Origin: Thermaceae bacterium
GTDB taxonomy: Bacteria; Deinococcota; Deinococci; Deinococcales; Marinithermaceae
Assembly: GCA_026985615.1 (NCBI GenBank)
Contig: JALSQD010000017.1
Span: 1-55,764 of the forward strand
Length of the DNA: 55,764 nucleotides
Direction of reading: 5' to 3'
Part shown: positions 1 to 7,427 of the stretch, in pieces
Layout of the letters: every line of letters begins with the position of its first letter
Position numbering within the stretch: the first letter of the stretch is position 1
Position numbers and translations under genes: made by a program
Notes under the pieces: model-generated
What the model was told of the DNA's origin: nothing
The model's database searches: none
Seen by the model: only the letters and a program-made list of their open reading frames with translations

Positions 1-1740
1 GTCCGCCAGACGCTTGCGCAGCTCGCGGGCGTAGGCGGCCGGCTCGAGCCCGCCAATCTGGGCGGCTATCTCCGCCGCCAGGCCCCGGCGCATGGCCGCC
101 AGCCGACCCTCCAGCTCCGCTATCCGCGCGGCGTCCACCGGCTCGCCGGCCCCCAAACGCTGCAGGTCCTTTTCCAGCAGCACCAACTGCCCCTCCAGCT
201 CGCCCAGCTGCCGCTGGAGGCCCTTGATAAAGCCGCTGGCCTCGGACCAGGCCTCGCGCAGCTGCTGCACCTCGGCATCTTTTTTGCGCACGGCTTCTTC
301 GAGCTCCGCCAGCGCACTCTCCTCTATCGGCGGCGGCGGCGGCGCGGTTACCGGTTGCAGGCAGAGCGGGCAGGGCTCGCCGGGCTTGAGCAGGTGACGG
401 TATGCGGCCAGCGATGCGCGTTTTTGCTCCTCCGCGTGGCGTTTCTTGAACTCTTCCAGCTCAGCCGCCACCTGCTTGCCCGCCGCGGTCAGGCGGTCGA
501 GCTCCTGCTGTTTCTTCTCACGCTCGCGCAACAACGCTTCGCGCCGTTTTAGCAGCTCGCCATGGCGCTTTCGTAGCCGCTCGGCCTCGGCGGCCGCCTT
601 CTGCCGTTCGCGCAGCTCCTGCAACCGGGCCTCGATCTCGCGGTAGGCGGTCTCGTCGTAGGGCGTGGCCTCGCCGTCGCCGTCCGCCCCGCCCAGCGCC
701 GCGAGCGTTCGCGCCTTGGCCTCGAGCAGTGGCAGGGTGGCCACCCGACCGCGCACCGCCTCCAGCTCGTCAGGGTTAAAGGTTTCGTTCTGTTTTTCCC
801 ATTCTTCTTTTTCCTTCTCGTAGGCAGTTTTCAGTTTTTCCAGCTCGCGGGTCTGCCGCGCCAGGTTCTCGCGCGCCTGTTGCAGACGCCGCACCTCCGG
901 CAGGGCCCGCTCGGCCGCGCGGGCGCGTTCTATCCAGCCTTCGACCTCAACCGTCCGCCCGGCGTCGGCCTCGATTGCCCGCCGCCGGTTTTCCAGGCTG
1001 CGCCGCTCCTGCCAGAGCTCGGCCGTTTCGGCCAGATGCTTGAGTTCTTTCTCCAGACTTTGGATCTCGCCGGCCAGCCGTTCGCGCTCCTTCGCCAGCG
1101 CTTGCAGCTCGTCGCGAGCCGACTCGATGGCCGCCTCGTCCACCCCGGCGTACTGTTCCGCCTGCGTTTTCGCCTGCACCAGCTTCTCGCGCAGCTCGCT
1201 CAGGCGCTCCACCGCCCGCTCGCGCAAATCCACCAGCCCGCCAAGGCCGTAGAGCGAGAAGAGCAGCTCGCGCCGCTCGCGGCTGTCGCCTTTCAAGAAG
1301 GCGTCGAAGCGACCCTGCGGCAATAGGATGGCACGGGTAAAGGCGTCGTAGTCGAGGCCGAGCAGGCGCTCGATTGCCTGGTTGAGTGTGGCGATCTTTT
1401 CGGAGGCCGTGGAAAGCTGCCACTCGGCCCCCACTTGTTTTTCCAGCCGCGCCTCGTTCTTGCTGGCGATCACCCGCGTCACCCGCCAGACCTCGTCGCC
1501 CAGCCGGAAGGTAAGCTGGACCCAGGCCTTCTTGACGCCGGGGTTGAGGAGCGCTTTGAGCCCCCTCTTCCCCATGCGCGGGGTCTCGCCATAAAGGGCG
1601 AAGGTGATGGCGTCGAGGAGGGTCGTCTTGCCCGAGCCGGTGGGGCCGGTAATGGCGAAGAGTTCGACGTCGGAAAAATCGACCGACGCGTGGCGGGCGA
1701 ACGAACCGAAGCCCTCTAGGTCAAGCCTAAGCGGACGCAT
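1..1740 (-). CDS. sbcC: Exonuclease subunit SbcC (Rad50-like), 3' end outside window
   Basis: This is the ATPase subunit of the SbcCD (Mre11-Rad50 type) nuclease, which opens and trims DNA ends and hairpins. The first 580 codons are present and open to the left edge. Seen: ATG at 1740, a Walker A motif GPTGSGKTT at residues 32-40, a Q-loop region (LLPQGRFDAF), a long Glu/Arg/Leu-rich stretch typical of the coiled coil, and a zinc hook CPLC at residues 457-460 (bases 361-372). The second coiled coil, signature motif and Walker B lie beyond the window. The start overlaps the end of sbcD by 14 bases, so the two are translationally coupled. The family assignment is firm; only the total length is unknown. 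Confidence 0.95.
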   Translation of the reverse strand, partial: MRPLRLDLEGFGSFARHASVDFSDVELFAITGPTGSGKTTLLDAITFALYGETPRMGKRGLKALLNPGVKKAWVQLTFRLGDEVWRVTRVIASKNEARLEKQVGAEWQLSTASEKIATLNQAIERLLGLDYDAFTRAILLPQGRFDAFLKGDSRERRELLFSLYGLGGLVDLRERAVERLSELREKLVQAKTQAEQYAGVDEAAIESARDELQALAKERERLAGEIQSLEKELKHLAETAELWQERRSLENRRRAIEADAGRTVEVEGWIERARAAERALPEVRRLQQARENLARQTRELEKLKTAYEKEKEEWEKQNETFNPDELEAVRGRVATLPLLEAKARTLAALGGADGDGEATPYDETAYREIEARLQELRERQKAAAEAERLRKRHGELLKRREALLREREKKQQELDRLTAAGKQVAAELEEFKKRHAEEQKRASLAAYRHLLKPGEPCPLCLQPVTAPPPPPIEESALAELEEAVRKKDAEVQQLREAWSEASGFIKGLQRQLGELEGQLVLLEKDLQRLGAGEPVDAARIAELEGRLAAMRRGLAAEIAAQIGGLEPAAYARELRKRLAD

Positions 1741-2884
1741 GGGCCTCCTCGTAGAGCTCGCGGAAGGCGGCCAGCAGCTCCTTCACCTCTTCCAGGCCGC
1801 GCTCCTCGCGCAGGTAGCGCTCGTAGGCCTCGGGCCAACTCAAAGTCTCGACCCTTGCCGCCGCCTCGGCCAGCGGGTCGGGGGGCTCGGACTCGAAGCG
1901 CACCTCGAGCAGGTGCGGGTTGTCCTGGTAGAGCTGCTCGCGCAGGGAACTGTTGGCCGGCCCGGAGATGATCAGCTTGGCGTAGCCGGGCCAGTTTTCC
2001 ACCTCGGCCAGGCGGCGGTCGAGCTGGTCAGGGTCCAGGCGGAAGGTGCGCAGCGGTTTGCCCCAGTCGGGGTTGACGGGGTGAACGACGGGTGGCCTGT
2101 CGGGCTCGAGCTCCACCACCAGCACCCCCCGCTCGACGTCCTCCCCCTCGCCGAAGTCGAGCTGGATCAGCGAGCCCGAGTACCAGGCCACCGGCGCGTC
2201 GGAGACCTGCTGCTGGCGGTGGATGTGCCCCAGCGCCACATAGGTGGCGCTGGGGGGCAGCCTTTCTACCGCCACGGCGTAGCTGTTGCCCACGTAAAAG
2301 GTGAACTCGCCCCCACCCAGGCGCAGGTTGGCCCCCTCGATCGTCAGGTGGGCGGCGAGCAGGTTGACCTGTCCGGGCTCGAAGCCGGCGGTCAGGTTAG
2401 CGATCAGCCGGCCCACCGTTTCCGAGTAGCCCGACTGCCACTGCCCCTCGTCGTCCTGTAGGAGCTGTGCCGCCTTGATCGCGCGCCGCTCAGAGAGAAA
2501 GGGCAAGAGCGCCGCCTCGCCCCAGTCGCGCCGCACCGCGCCGCCCTCGCCGCGCACCCGGACCTCGCCGCGAACGTGCGCCCCGGCGAGCTCGAGCAGC
2601 GGCGCTAGCGCCTCCAGACGGGCCCGCGAGTCGTGGTTGCCGCTGATCACCAGCGCCGGAACGCCCAGCTCGCGCAGGCCCAGGAAGAACTCGAAGGCCG
2701 CCCCCTCGGCTTCCGCGCCCACCCGCGGACGGTCGAAGAGGTCGCCGGCGACAACCACCAGGTCGATCTTCTCTTCGCGCACGATGCGCAGGTGATCCTC
2801 TAGCGCGCTGGCGATCTCCGGGGTGCGGTCAACCCCCTTGAGCATCTTGCCCAAGTGCCAGTCGGCGGTGTGGAGGATTCTCAC
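1727..2884 (-). CDS. sbcD: Exonuclease subunit SbcD (Mre11-like nuclease)
   Basis: 385-residue metallophosphoesterase subunit of SbcCD, providing the Mn-dependent nuclease sites. Seen: the phosphoesterase motifs DWHLG (residues 8-12), GDLFD, GNHDS and GHIH in the correct order, followed by a C-terminal capping region. The start is GTG at 2884, overlapping the vapC stop as GTGA; the 3' end overlaps sbcC by 14 bases. The length is close to E. coli SbcD (about 400). Its position downstream of nurA-herA recalls archaeal nurA/mre11/rad50/herA operons; whether all are co-transcribed is inferred from spacing only. Confidence 0.95.
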   Translation of the reverse strand: MRILHTADWHLGKMLKGVDRTPEIASALEDHLRIVREEKIDLVVVAGDLFDRPRVGAEAEGAAFEFFLGLRELGVPALVISGNHDSRARLEALAPLLELAGAHVRGEVRVRGEGGAVRRDWGEAALLPFLSERRAIKAAQLLQDDEGQWQSGYSETVGRLIANLTAGFEPGQVNLLAAHLTIEGANLRLGGGEFTFYVGNSYAVAVERLPPSATYVALGHIHRQQQVSDAPVAWYSGSLIQLDFGEGEDVERGVLVVELEPDRPPVVHPVNPDWGKPLRTFRLDPDQLDRRLAEVENWPGYAKLIISGPANSSLREQLYQDNPHLLEVRFESEPPDPLAEAAARVETLSWPEAYERYLREERGLEEVKELLAAFRELYEEAHASA

Positions 2885-3276
2885 CCAACCACCTCGATTT
2901 TTCCTTCACCGGCTAGCACCCTAAAGTGGTCGTCGAGGCTCAAAAGTCGGCCGCCATTAGCCTCGGCTATCGCCACCACCGCCGCGTCGACGGTGCCCAG
3001 GGGCAGGTCGGCGTAGCGAAGAATCATCTGCCGTATGCGGCCGGCATAAGGCGATACCGAAGCTAGCTTCCAGGCCCCCGCCTCGACGTCGGCCAGGAAT
3101 AGCGCCATCACGTGCGGCCCGACGCGGGTCTCCACCAAATAGGCCAGCTCAGCCAGCACCGGCTCGGGTACCAGGTAGGGCGGCTTCTCGGCCAGCAGTA
3201 ATGCGCGCATACGCTCGTGGTGAGCGTCGCGCTTGGCTAGTAGCGCTACCAGGGCCGAGGTATCCAGCGTAACCAC
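2881..3276 (-). CDS. vapC: PIN-domain ribonuclease toxin, VapC family
   Basis: 131-residue PIN-domain protein, the expected toxin of a type II toxin-antitoxin pair; VapC toxins usually cleave tRNA or rRNA. Seen: the acidic active-site residues in family order, D5 (TLDTSAL), E43 (VLAEL), D97 (TVDA) and D115/D116 (LDDHF). It starts 3 bases after the vapB stop, and its own stop overlaps the sbcD start by 4 bases (GTGA). The toxin is therefore wired into the sbcDC transcription unit, which is unusual for a mobile TA module. The RNA target cannot be told from sequence. Confidence 0.88.
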   Translation of the reverse strand: MVTLDTSALVALLAKRDAHHERMRALLLAEKPPYLVPEPVLAELAYLVETRVGPHVMALFLADVEAGAWKLASVSPYAGRIRQMILRYADLPLGTVDAAVVAIAEANGGRLLSLDDHFRVLAGEGKIEVVG

Positions 3277-3279
3277 CGT

Positions 3280-3522
3280 CTACTTCTCCAGGGCCTCCGG
3301 CAGGTGCTCGCGCAACCACTGCTTGGCGTCGCTGGAGGTCACGCCGAGGTCTTCGTCGATCGCACCCAGGCTGCGCGGCAGCACCCGGCCCGCTCCCGTC
3401 TGCTCGAGATAGTGACTCACCGAGAGACGGATCAGCTCCGCTTTGCTCGCGCCCTCCCTCTGCGCAGCCTGTTCCAGCAAAAGGTCGAGCTCTTCGGGGA
3501 TGTAAACGGTCGTCTTCTTCAT
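3280..3522 (-). CDS. vapB: Ribbon-helix-helix antitoxin, VapB/CopG type
   Basis: 80-residue protein beginning MKKTTVYIPEELDLLLEQ, a typical ribbon-helix-helix DNA-binding N-terminus (residues 1-45), followed by a tail likely to wrap around the toxin. Adjacent to and upstream of a PIN toxin, so it is read as the antitoxin and autorepressor. ATG at 3522. A TAAGCT -10-like box lies 6 nt upstream and a palindrome CCATATATGG lies just beyond it, so transcription is probably leaderless and autoregulated. Known for the family: the antitoxin dimer binds inverted repeats over its own promoter. Confidence 0.85.
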   Translation of the reverse strand: MKKTTVYIPEELDLLLEQAAQREGASKAELIRLSVSHYLEQTGAGRVLPRSLGAIDEDLGVTSSDAKQWLREHLPEALEK

Positions 3523-3528
3523 GGGCTT

Positions 3529-3550
3529 AGCTTACCATATATGGCACCAT
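3529..3550 (-). promoter_or_regulatory. Candidate vapBC promoter and VapB operator
   Basis: In the 31-base gap between herA and vapB, the minus strand carries TAAGCT (3529-3534) 6 nt before the vapB ATG. Beside it is the perfect 10-bp palindrome CCATATATGG (3535-3544), plus a further ATGG/CCAT element (to 3550) on the far side. Palindromes overlapping the -10 box are the usual binding sites of ribbon-helix-helix antitoxins. Function is inferred. Confidence 0.55.
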
Positions 3551-3553
3551 ACA

Positions 3554-5281
3554 TCAGATACCCAGTTCGTCTTTAAGCGCCTCGTCGGAGACGTCCTCGG
3601 CCACCTCTTCACGCTTTGTCGCCCAGGCGGGATAAGGAAACTGGACGGCGATGGGCACGGGTATCTCGGGCTGGTGCAGGATCATCGTGCCCTGGGGCAG
3701 GATCAGCGCCCGCTCGCGAAAGGCCCCCGGCAGGTAGCGGTACTCGGGCCGCTCGGCCTCGGCGGCGTCGAGCCGACCCACCACCCGGATGGCGGCGTTG
3801 CCCACCACCCGCCGCTCCACCTCGCTGGCCGTCTGCTGGGCGCCGATGAGGATGACCCCCAGCGAGCGGCCGCGCTCGGCGATGTCCAGCAGGATGTCCT
3901 TGATGGGGCTCTCCCCTTCGCGCGGAGCGTACTTGTTGAGCTCGTCGAGCACGACGAAGACCCGCCCCCGGTGCCGCCCCGACTCCTTAGCCTCGAAGAC
4001 GTGGCGCAAGAGCGCCCCCACCACGAACATCTGCCCCCGGGCGCTCAAGCCGTGGATGTCCACGACGTTTATTTGTGCATCGCTTCCCAAGACGTCCGGA
4101 GCGTTGCTAGGTGCATCACCGCGAATGAGGTGGCCCACGTTGCGGCCGGCGGCACGCAGGCGGCGAATGAATGCCTGCAGGGTGCCGGTGTGCTGGCGGG
4201 CGATCCAGAGCGGGTCGCCCTTGGCCTCTTCACCTTCGGATTCGTCGCCCAGCAGCTTGGCCTCGATGTAGTCCACCAACCGGGCGAAACTGTCGATCCT
4301 GGCCCTGCCAAGGGCATCAAAGGCCTCGCCCCCGCTGGGTCCCTGAGGCCAGTCGTCGACGTAGAGCGCGGGTCCCTGCTGGCCACGGGCCAAGGCCTGC
4401 AGTTTTGCGGTCACGTGGTCGATCAAAAAGCCGAGGTTGCTCATCGCACCGCGGTCAGCGAAAAGAAAAGGTAGCAGCCCCTCGCGGGCAAAGTCGGCCA
4501 CCGACCAGTGATAGGCCCGCACGCCCTCGCCGCGGCTGCTGGCAGCAGTAATGTGGCCCTGCCCCTGGGCCAGGCGTGGCGGGGCGAAGAAGGCGACGCT
4601 AGCGAAGGGCGCGGGCTCAAGCCCCAGCCGCTGGTAACGGTCGCGGTCCTCGCCGGTCAGCTTGCGGTTGGGCTTGTCGAGGTAGAAGAGGTCCTGCCCC
4701 TTGACGTTGAAGATGAGCGTCTTGGCGCTGGCCGCGCCCTCAAGCACCCGGGCGTTGTAGAGGCTGTAGAGCAAAAAAAGGGCGTAGCTGGTCTTGGCGG
4801 CCACGCCCGAGATGCCGGAGATGTTGACGTGCCCGCCCTGGCGGCCGTCGAGGAAGGCCAGGTTGACGTAGGCGGGCTCGCCGTTTTTCATGAAGCCCAC
4901 CGGCAGCCGCTCGTCCATGCGGTCGTAGTAGAGGGCGGCGTCCAGGGGCTCACCCCGCGCCAGGTAGACCGGGCTGCCGGGATCGGGCGGCAGGTACTCC
5001 TCGGGCTCGAGCCGGGTCACGGTCACGTGGGCCACGTAGGCGGTGTTGGTGGGGATCAGGTTGCCCGCGGCCAGAAAGGTGTCGGAGTCGAACTGGGTGC
5101 CTTCCAGCACCTTGTGCACCCGGTCGACCATGCCGTAGTAGCGGACCTTTAGCCCGTCGTGGTCGGCCTCGACCCATACCACGTCGTCGAGGCGCACCAG
5201 GCCGCTTTGAATGCCGATCCAGAACTCCAGAGGACTCGCCTCGCGGCTGCCGAGGACGACGCCGATCGCTTCTTGCTTCAT
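3554..5281 (-). CDS. herA: HerA-like hexameric DNA-translocase ATPase
   Basis: 575-residue ATPase of the HerA/FtsK superfamily, expected to form a hexamer that pumps DNA for its partner nuclease NurA. Seen: an N-terminal beta-rich HAS-barrel-like region (about 1-130), a phosphate-binding loop GISGVAAKTS (residues 156-165), a Walker B VVLDEL (443-448) and an arginine-rich segment ERGRSLG. The loop has Ala-Lys-Thr where most HerA proteins have Gly-Lys-Ser/Thr; related bacterial proteins as I remember them also have a Lys-Thr-Ser form, so this is probably a subfamily trait. ATG at 5281 overlaps the nurA stop (ATGA). Reading could continue upstream in frame to 5557, but that stretch is low-complexity antisense of nurA and is rejected. 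Confidence 0.85.
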   Translation of the reverse strand: MKQEAIGVVLGSREASPLEFWIGIQSGLVRLDDVVWVEADHDGLKVRYYGMVDRVHKVLEGTQFDSDTFLAAGNLIPTNTAYVAHVTVTRLEPEEYLPPDPGSPVYLARGEPLDAALYYDRMDERLPVGFMKNGEPAYVNLAFLDGRQGGHVNISGISGVAAKTSYALFLLYSLYNARVLEGAASAKTLIFNVKGQDLFYLDKPNRKLTGEDRDRYQRLGLEPAPFASVAFFAPPRLAQGQGHITAASSRGEGVRAYHWSVADFAREGLLPFLFADRGAMSNLGFLIDHVTAKLQALARGQQGPALYVDDWPQGPSGGEAFDALGRARIDSFARLVDYIEAKLLGDESEGEEAKGDPLWIARQHTGTLQAFIRRLRAAGRNVGHLIRGDAPSNAPDVLGSDAQINVVDIHGLSARGQMFVVGALLRHVFEAKESGRHRGRVFVVLDELNKYAPREGESPIKDILLDIAERGRSLGVILIGAQQTASEVERRVVGNAAIRVVGRLDAAEAERPEYRYLPGAFRERALILPQGTMILHQPEIPVPIAVQFPYPAWATKREEVAEDVSDEALKDELGI

Positions 5282-6222
5282 ACCGCCTCCCGTTGGATGT
5301 ATTCGAGCAGGCGCCGGCGGACGAGCGGGGCACTGCCCAGCCTGCGCCCCAGCTCGCGCTCGAGCGCCCCCACCGGCACCAAGTTCTGCGGCGCCCGCGG
5401 GTCGCGGAATGGCCGCGACGCCAGGCGCGGAAAGACACTCAGCGATACCCGCGCTAGCCTTAGCGCCTCGGCCTCGGGCGCCGCGGTCTCGACGCGCAAA
5501 AGCGCCGCCGCGGGCGCGTAGGGCCGGTCGGGCTCGAGTGGCAGGCGCAGGTACCACGAGTAGAAGCGGCGCTCGCTGCGGCTGAAGGTGAAGACCGGGC
5601 TCCGCTCGCCCGCCGCCAGCGCCTCCAGCACCCCGGCGAGCTCCGGACCCAGGTAGGCGCGGTGGTGGGTCTTGGCGTAGCCCAGCCGCGCCTCCGCCGC
5701 GGCCGCCGGCAGCTCGTGCAGCGGTCCGTCGTGTAAAATCAGCGCCCCGGGCCAGCGGGCGCGCAGCCCGTCACCCGCCTGCATCTCCAGCGAAGCCCGC
5801 CGCCGCATCGCCGCCGCCCGCAGCGCCTCAGGCTCGCCCTCAGCCTCGACGAGGTCGTAGACCAGCCCCGGCGCCACCTCAAGGCTGGCCGCCGGCCAGA
5901 CGCCCGGCGGAGCCACCAGGTAGCGCCGCACCGCGAAGGCGCCGACTTCAAAGTAGGCACGGCCGGGCTCGAGCCCCACCGCCCCCACGGCCACGCTCAC
6001 CAGCAGACCCGGGGTCTCGCCCAGGTAGAGCAGTGCGTCGGTACGGAAGCGGCCGTCGACGAAGAAGAGCGGACCCACCCAGTCCTCCGCCTCACGCTTG
6101 GGCTCCCAGGCGCCGTCGGCGGCCACCGGCTCCGCCTGCAGGTCGGCCAGTGGCTGCTCGAGCCGCGGCTCCGGCGCAGCGTAGTCGGGGCTCCAGACGT
6201 CCAGGCGCAGGCGGGGTTTCAT
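5278..6222 (-). CDS. nurA: NurA-type 5'-3' nuclease
   Basis: 314-residue NurA-domain protein, the nuclease partner of HerA in DNA-end resection. Seen: the motif GPLFFVDGRFR with the metal-binding Asp at residue 56, a basic/aromatic motif KTHHRAYL in the middle and FTFSRSERRFYSWYLRL in the C-terminal half, all in the order expected for NurA. The start at ATG 6222 is chosen because an excellent promoter sits directly before it (TTGAAA, 17 bases, TATGAT, 7 bases, ATG); in-frame ATG 6234 and TTG 6258 would overlap that promoter. It overlaps herA by 4 bases (ATGA). Confidence 0.87.
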   Translation of the reverse strand: MKPRLRLDVWSPDYAAPEPRLEQPLADLQAEPVAADGAWEPKREAEDWVGPLFFVDGRFRTDALLYLGETPGLLVSVAVGAVGLEPGRAYFEVGAFAVRRYLVAPPGVWPAASLEVAPGLVYDLVEAEGEPEALRAAAMRRRASLEMQAGDGLRARWPGALILHDGPLHELPAAAAEARLGYAKTHHRAYLGPELAGVLEALAAGERSPVFTFSRSERRFYSWYLRLPLEPDRPYAPAAALLRVETAAPEAEALRLARVSLSVFPRLASRPFRDPRAPQNLVPVGALERELGRRLGSAPLVRRRLLEYIQREAV

Positions 6223-6229
6223 GTCTACG

Positions 6230-6258
6230 ATCATACGGCGGCCTGCGTTCTGTTTCAA
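6230..6258 (-). promoter_or_regulatory. nurA-herA promoter (leaderless type)
   Basis: Minus strand: TTGAAA (6253-6258), a 17-base spacer, TATGAT (6230-6235), then 7 bases to the nurA ATG. Both boxes are near the sigma-A consensus, and the distance puts transcription start at or next to the start codon. Confidence 0.75.
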
Positions 6259-6281
6259 ACAGAATTGACCAGCAAAACTTA

Positions 6282-6301
6282 GGCCCGGGTCGCCCCGGGC
6301 C
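6282..6301 (-). terminator. Intrinsic terminator after the TPR gene
   Basis: Perfect 8-bp inverted repeat GGCCCGGG/CCCGGGCC with a GCGA tetraloop on the minus strand, 17 bases past the TPR stop, followed by TAAGTTTT. It separates the hslVU-TPR unit from nurA-herA. The tail is only moderately T-rich. Confidence 0.6.
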
Positions 6302-6318
6302 CACGGTCCTGGTTCGGG

Positions 6319-7416
6319 CTACTTCAGCTTGGCCAGCGCCTTCTTGGCGAGCTCGTGGTTCGGCGCAAGCTCCAGGGCGCGCTCGAGCTCCGCCCGCGCC
6401 TCGTCGCGCTCACCTAGGGCGATCAGGCTCTCGGCCAGCCAGTAGTGGTAGTCGGGGTTGTTGGGGTCGAGCTTGACCGCCTTGGCCATGTTGATCTTGG
6501 CCTCCTTCGGGCGGTCGGTGTCCAGGTAGGTGCGGCCCAGGTAGACGTAGACCTCGGGGTAGCTGAGCGGGTCAAGCTCGATGGCGACCTGGAGCGCCCG
6601 GATGGCGTCGTCGTACTTCTTCTCCAGGTAGTAAACCTGTCCCAGGCTGAGCCAGCCGCTGGCGTTCAGGGGCTCGATCTCGGTCGCCTTCTTGAGCGCG
6701 GCCTCCGCCTCGGCCAGCTGGCCCTTGACGGCCAGCACCTTGCCATAGAGGAACTGCAGCGGCGCAGATCCGGGGTCGAGGTCCACGCCCTGGCGCAGCA
6801 TGTCGAGGGCCTCATCGAGCTTGCCCTGCGAGAGGTAGACCTGCGCCAGGTTGTAACGCACGGTGGGGTCGTTGGGCCCCAGCTTCAGCGCCTCCTGGAA
6901 GGCCTCGGCGGCGCGGTCCAGGTCGCCCTTGTACTGGTAGATCAGGCCACGCTGGTTGTAGATGGGATAGTAGTTCGGGTCCACCCGCTTGGCGTCGTCC
7001 AGGATGAGCAGCGCCTGGTCGAGATAGACCGCGGCCGTCTCCTTGTCGTCGGCGTAGAGGAAACGGTCGGTGTAAGCCTGCGCCAGCGCAACGTAGAGCG
7101 GGGCGTAGCTGCCGTCGATGGCGATGGCGCGCTTCAGGTTCTCGATAGCGGCGGTGAACTGGTGTAGCTTGAGCTGGGTGCGGCCGAGACCGTAGAGCGC
7201 ATAGACGTTGTTGGGCTCCTTCTCGAGCGCACGCCGAAATGCGATCAGCGCCGCGTCGTACTCGCCCGAAGAGTAGTAGACGTCGCCGACGAGCAGGTAC
7301 GCTTTGACACTGGGCTCCTTCTGCTCGGGCTTCGCCTCCTGCTCCTGCTGGGCGAACGCCGCGCCCAAAAGGGCCACCATCGCTAGAAACAACCAAGTCC
7401 AGGACCGTTTTCGCAT
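6319..7416 (-). CDS. Exported tetratricopeptide-repeat protein
   Basis: 365 residues with an N-terminal signal peptide (basic MRKR, hydrophobic core, AFA before Gln at about 22-23) and then about nine 34-residue TPR units filling residues 38-360. The consensus positions (Gly8, Tyr11, Ala20, Pro32) are clear; the third unit carries an insertion of about 13 residues. TPR arrays are protein-binding scaffolds; no enzymatic domain is present. The start ATG 7416 has a good Shine-Dalgarno (AGGAGG) and lies 11 bases after the hslU stop, so it is the third gene of the hslV-hslU unit. Partner and function are unknown; an extracytoplasmic assembly role is a guess. Confidence 0.85.
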   Translation of the reverse strand: MRKRSWTWLFLAMVALLGAAFAQQEQEAKPEQKEPSVKAYLLVGDVYYSSGEYDAALIAFRRALEKEPNNVYALYGLGRTQLKLHQFTAAIENLKRAIAIDGSYAPLYVALAQAYTDRFLYADDKETAAVYLDQALLILDDAKRVDPNYYPIYNQRGLIYQYKGDLDRAAEAFQEALKLGPNDPTVRYNLAQVYLSQGKLDEALDMLRQGVDLDPGSAPLQFLYGKVLAVKGQLAEAEAALKKATEIEPLNASGWLSLGQVYYLEKKYDDAIRALQVAIELDPLSYPEVYVYLGRTYLDTDRPKEAKINMAKAVKLDPNNPDYHYWLAESLIALGERDEARAELERALELAPNHELAKKALAKLK

Positions 7417-7427
7417 CGCAATGCCTC

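Noticed and set aside
5282..5557. Longer herA start
   Set aside because: The extra 92 residues are Arg/Ala/Gly-rich and antisense to nothing conserved; the ATGA junction with nurA marks the real start.
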